Source of the DNA: SHZI01 sp032122615
GTDB lineage: Bacteria > Pseudomonadota > Gammaproteobacteria > Steroidobacterales > GCA-2729495
Length of the DNA: 10,787 bases
Reading direction: 5' to 3'
NCBI GenBank assembly: GCA_032122615.1
Contig: JAQBGF010000100.1
Coordinates: 1-10,787, forward strand
Made by a program: the position numbers and the translations under genes
Notes under the pieces: generated by a model
The model's input: the letters and a program-made list of their open reading frames with translations, nothing else
What the model was told of the DNA's origin: nothing
Databases searched by the model: none
In this document: one piece after another, positions 7,890 to 10,787 of the stretch
How positions within the stretch are numbered: the stretch's first letter is position 1
How the letters are laid out: the number at the start of each line of letters is the position of its first letter

Positions 7890-9250
7890 AGACCCGTTCC
7901 CCGTTGTGGCTGCTGCCACTGTTCGCCGTTCTGGCAGCCTGCGGCGCCCCCGACTCGAAGGCACCAACCACCTACCAGGCGCTGCCCGTGGAAACGCGCG
8001 ACATCAGCGTATCTGTCGAGGCCGCCGGACTCATTGAACCCTTTGTCACGGTTGAACTGAAATCGAAGGCCTCCGGCCAGATCCTCAAGATTTACGGCGA
8101 AACCGGCGACGTGGTGCAGGCCGGCACGCCGCTCGTCCAGATCGACAAGCGCACCCCGCAAAACGCCCTTTCCCAGGCGGTCGCAACACTGGAAGCCGCC
8201 AGGGCGCGGCGCACGATCGCCCAGGCCCAGAGCAAGCGCTCCCAGAAACTGCTGGCCGAACGCATCATCAACGACGTGGATTTCGAGCAGTCCCAGCTCG
8301 AAGCCGCCAATGCCAAGGCCGAGGTGGTCCGCTCGCAGGTGGCCGTGGAGAACGCCCGCATCCAGCTCGACGACACCGACCTTCGGGCACCGATCACCGG
8401 CACGATCATCGAGAAGCTGGTTGAGGAAGGCCAGGTTATCTCCTCGCCTACCATGGACGTGGGCGGCGGCACGGTGATGCTGAAAATGGCCGACCTGACC
8501 AGCGTGCAGGTGCGCACCCTGGTGGATGAAACAGATATCGGCAAGATTTCACCGGGCCAGGCCGCGCTGGTGACCGTCACGGCGTACCCGAACCAGCCGT
8601 TCCACGGCGAGGTGCAGAAGATCGAGCCACAAGCCCTCGCCGACCAGACCGTGACGACCTTTGCCGTGCGCATCGTGCTGAAGAACGACAAGGGATTGCT
8701 CAAGCCGGGAATGAATGCCGACGTCGCCATTCTGATCACGGATCGAAAAGGCGTACTCGCGGTACCAACGGCAGCACTGCGCACCAATCGCGACGTAGCG
8801 ACCTCGGCCGCGCTGGTCGGCCTGGATGAAACCACCGCGCGGGACCAACTCAAGGCCAATGCCCTGCCCGACGCAGCCCCTGCGGCGGCCGGTGCGACGG
8901 GAGATGGCTACCGCTTCGGCAATCGCTACTGGGTGTTCGTGAGCGAAAACGGCAAGCCCATGGCTCGCCCGGTGGTGACGGGCGTGACGGACATGGACTA
9001 CAGCGAGGTACTGACTGGCCTGAACGCGGGCGACGACGTGTACCTGCTCCCGAGTTCCGGGCTGGTCGAAAGTCAGCAGCGCCTTCAGCAACAAATGCGC
9101 AAGTTCACCGGAATGCCGGGCATGAACCAGTCACAAGGCAGCCGCAAGAGTGAACGTGGCACCGAAGGTGAAGGTAGCCGCCGCGAAGGAACCCGTCCTC
9201 CGGCCGCTCAACGTGAGGGCACTCGACCCGAAGGCGCAGGGAGGAACTAG
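7886..9250 (+). CDS. MacA-like periplasmic adaptor (membrane-fusion) lipoprotein
   Basis: The periplasmic adaptor that links the permease to an outer-membrane channel, 454 residues. It has a lipoprotein signal peptide with lipobox L16-A-A-C19; residues after Cys are Gly-Ala, not the Asp that retains lipoproteins in the inner membrane. Domains in order: first lipoyl half about 52-87 (VELKSKASGQI, GDVVQAGTPLVQID), alpha-helical hairpin about 91-165 rich in Ala/Gln/Glu, second lipoyl half about 166-204 (LRAPITGTI), beta-barrel about 205-290 (PGMNADVAI), and a membrane-proximal domain after 290. An Ala-rich insert at about 303-340 interrupts that last domain. The tail from about 413 is a disordered Arg/Glu/Gly segment with REGTRP twice (433-438, 443-448), not usual for MacA. 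The start is fixed by GAAAGGA (7874-7880) and by the 4-bp overlap with the ATPase gene. The permease gene follows 3 bp later. Confidence 0.93.
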
Positions 9251-9253
9251 GCC

Positions 9254-10462
9254 ATGCTATTTCTCGAAATGATCCTGGTCGCCCTGCAGTCGGTTCGCGC
9301 CAATCTGTTCCGGGCCTTTCTCACCATGCTCGGCATCATCATTGGCGTGGCGTCGGTCATTACGATGATCGCGATCGGCTCCGGCGCCAGGGCCGCCGTC
9401 GACCAGCAGATCGACGCGCTAGGTGCCAGCGTGCTGAGCATCCGTGCGGGCAGCATGCGGCACATGGGCGTCGCCCAGGGCTCAACCACGCTCGAGATCA
9501 GCGACGCCGAGGCGATTGCCGCCGACGCCCCATCGATTATCGGGGTGGTACCGGAGATCGCCGGCCAGTTTCAGATCAAGCTCGGGAATCGCAACGAGAA
9601 CCTGCGCGTTACGGGCGTAACCGCCAACTTCATCGACGTCCAGGGATACACGATCGACACGGGCCGCTCGATCACTCGAGCCGACAACGCCAGCCGGCGC
9701 GCGGTGGCCGTACTCGGCGCCGCAGTCCCGGCCAAGCTCGGCAGCGACAACCAGGCCATTCTTGGCCAGACCATCTATATCAAGGGCATCGCGTTCGAGG
9801 TGATGGGCGTACTAGCCGAGAAAGGCAGCGCCGGCTTTCGCAACGTCGATGAACAGATCTGGATGCCGTTCTACACCGCACGCTATCGCGTCGTAGGCAC
9901 TGAGCAACTGGACTCGATCAGCGCCCAAATGGCGCCGGACGCGACCGTGGAGCGCTCGATCGTCGAGATCGAGCGCGTGCTCCGGCGCGAGCACCAGATC
10001 CTGCCCGGCAAGGACAACGACTTCAATATCGGCGACCCTCGCCAGTTTTTTAACGTGCGGGAAGCGGCTGCGAATATCTTCGCGATTCTGCTGGCAGGCA
10101 TCGCCAGTATCAGCCTGGTGGTGGGCGGTATCGGCATCATGAACATCATGCTGGTGACGGTGACCGAGCGGACCCGTGAAATCGGCATCCGCAAGGCGCT
10201 GGGCGCGAGTCAGTGGAACATCTTGCTGCAGTTTGTAATCGAGGCGATGGTGCTGTGCATGCTGGGCGGCGCGGCCGGTATCGCGGTCGGCACCGGGGTA
10301 ACCGCCCTGATCGCGCGCTTCGCCGGCTGGAGCATGGTGGTGTCACCGACAGCTATCGGGCTGGCCTTTGGCTTCAGCGCGGCGGTCGGGCTGTTCTTCG
10401 GCATCTGGCCGGCCCGCAAGGCGGCTCGCCTGGATCCGATCGAGGCGCTGCGCTACGAGTAG
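9254..10462 (+). CDS. ABC transporter permease, MacB/FtsX type
   Basis: The inner-membrane permease of the split MacAB-type system, 402 residues. It has TM1 at about 21-43 (AFLTMLGIIIGVASVITMIA), a large periplasmic MacB core domain at about 44-270, and an FtsX domain with TM2 about 274-300, TM3 about 322-352 and TM4 about 362-384. Diagnostic pieces are GGIGIMNIMLVTVTERTREIG, IRKALGA and the ending PARKAARLDPIEALRYE. In E. coli MacB the ATPase is fused to the permease; here it is a separate gene two positions upstream. The start is supported by GGAGGA (9240-9245), eight bases before the ATG. The substrate may be a peptide, macrolide-like compound or lipid-linked product; none can be chosen. 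No TolC gene is visible. The TAG stop at 10460-10462 is formed by bases 2-4 of a REP element. Confidence 0.94.
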   Translation: MLFLEMILVALQSVRANLFRAFLTMLGIIIGVASVITMIAIGSGARAAVDQQIDALGASVLSIRAGSMRHMGVAQGSTTLEISDAEAIAADAPSIIGVVPEIAGQFQIKLGNRNENLRVTGVTANFIDVQGYTIDTGRSITRADNASRRAVAVLGAAVPAKLGSDNQAILGQTIYIKGIAFEVMGVLAEKGSAGFRNVDEQIWMPFYTARYRVVGTEQLDSISAQMAPDATVERSIVEIERVLRREHQILPGKDNDFNIGDPRQFFNVREAAANIFAILLAGIASISLVVGGIGIMNIMLVTVTERTREIGIRKALGASQWNILLQFVIEAMVLCMLGGAAGIAVGTGVTALIARFAGWSMVVSPTAIGLAFGFSAAVGLFFGIWPARKAARLDPIEALRYE

Positions 10463-10482
10463 GAGCGCCGGAAGGCGCGACC
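10459..10482 (+). repeat. REP-like palindromic element, copy 3
   Basis: A 24-base element with the same GTAGGAGCG head and CGCGACC end as copies 1 and 2; stem GCGCC/GGCGC, loop GGAA in place of TTCA. It overlaps the end of the permease gene and provides its TAG. A weakened inverted partner may follow: CTTCCGG at 10488-10494, then GCGCTAAC at 10498-10505, resembling the reverse complement of this copy with a 3-base insertion and substitutions. Confidence 0.78.
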
Positions 10483-10505
10483 GCTGTCTTCCGGAATGCG
10501 CTAAC

Positions 10506-10524
10506 GCGCGGGGGCGGCCCGCGC
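10506..10524. terminator. Candidate bidirectional terminator hairpin
   Basis: GCGCGGG (10506-10512), loop GGCGG, CCCGCGC (10518-10524): a perfect 7-bp GC stem between two convergent genes. It is followed by only TTT on the plus strand and by CGTTAG on the minus strand, so intrinsic termination would be weak. Its position between the permease stop and the opposite-strand stop at 10551 supports the role. Confidence 0.45.
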
Positions 10525-10550
10525 TTTACACGAAGACCTGAAACCCAAAG

Positions 10551-10787
10551 TTACCGTGGCACGACGTTCACGACACGAAGGCGCTTGCGGTGGCGGGCCA
10601 GCAGGTAGGCAATAAAGTCGCCGGTGATCGCGTCCGGCCTGCCTGGCCCACGATTGACGACCCGGCAGCGCAGGACGCCGGCCGGGTCCCACTGGATGTT
10701 GATCGCGCCCCGGCGGTCCGGCAGGTTGCTGTGAATCTTGAGCCAGCCCGGTGAACGCCCGGGTTGAAAATCCTTGACGACGTACAG
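10551..10787 (-). CDS. Unidentified protein, C-terminal 78 residues (5' end outside window)
   Basis: On the minus strand a frame is open from the right edge to TAA at 10553-10551 and has no start inside the window. Sixty-four of the 78 codons end in G or C, as expected for a real gene here. The peptide runs from LYVVKDFQPGRSPGWLKI through a middle part with INIQWDPAGVLRCRVVNR to the basic end FIAYLLARHRKRLRVVNVVPR. It has one cysteine, no transmembrane segment and no motif I recognise. It converges on the permease gene with 88 bp between stops, a gap holding a REP copy and a hairpin. A competing minus-strand frame starting at 10692 looks like a shadow (Arg/Pro/Ala-rich). Function not assigned. 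Confidence 0.6.
   Translation of the reverse strand: MYVVKDFQPGRSPGWLKIHSNLPDRRGAINIQWDPAGVLRCRVVNRGPGRPDAITGDFIAYLLARHRKRLRVVNVVPR

Overview
This is a high-GC window (most codons end in G or C) from a Gram-negative bacterium. It has an outer-membrane TonB-dependent receptor, a lipoprotein efflux adaptor and MacB-type ABC parts. The short palindromic repeats (GTAGGAGCG...CGCGACC) resemble REP elements seen in Xanthomonadales, pseudomonads and related Gammaproteobacteria. A gammaproteobacterium is the best guess, inferred from protein style and repeats rather than from a marker gene.

Layout. (1) 2-3480, + strand: the 3' part of a TonB-dependent receptor gene, cut by the window edge, then 26 bp later a complete Rieske non-heme iron oxygenase alpha subunit. 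The pair looks like an uptake-plus-oxidation unit. (2) 3489-4931, - strand: a complete NAD-type aldehyde dehydrogenase, convergent with the Rieske gene. An inverted pair of REP elements lies across the junction. (3) 4949-7087, + strand: a membrane TVP38/TMEM64 (DedA-superfamily) domain fused to a dihydrolipoamide-dehydrogenase-like flavoprotein. It diverges from the dehydrogenase gene with only 17 bp between the start codons. (4) 7149-10462, + strand: a three-gene split MacAB-type transporter (ATPase, lipoprotein membrane-fusion protein, FtsX-type permease) with overlapping or nearly touching genes. (5) 10551-10787, - strand: the C-terminal 78 codons of an unidentified gene running in from the right edge, separated from the permease by a REP element and a GC-rich hairpin.

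How the genes may work together. The receptor would import an organic or chelated substrate, the Rieske enzyme would hydroxylate or demethylate it, and the aldehyde dehydrogenase would oxidise an aldehyde product. The MacAB-like system would export a compound or lipopeptide through a TolC-type channel that is not in this window. The catabolic link is inference: no ferredoxin, reductase or regulator is visible, and substrate cannot be read from sequence.

I found no clearly new defence or mobile system. The best lead is at the repeats: the aldehyde dehydrogenase and the permease both take their TAG stop codon from the same bases, in the same phase, of a REP element. The Rieske gene reads through its REP pair and gains 17 codons. 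Other points worth a look are six close cysteine pairs in the receptor, the TVP38-flavoprotein fusion and the divergent start pair. No gene-free stretch exceeds 300 bases.
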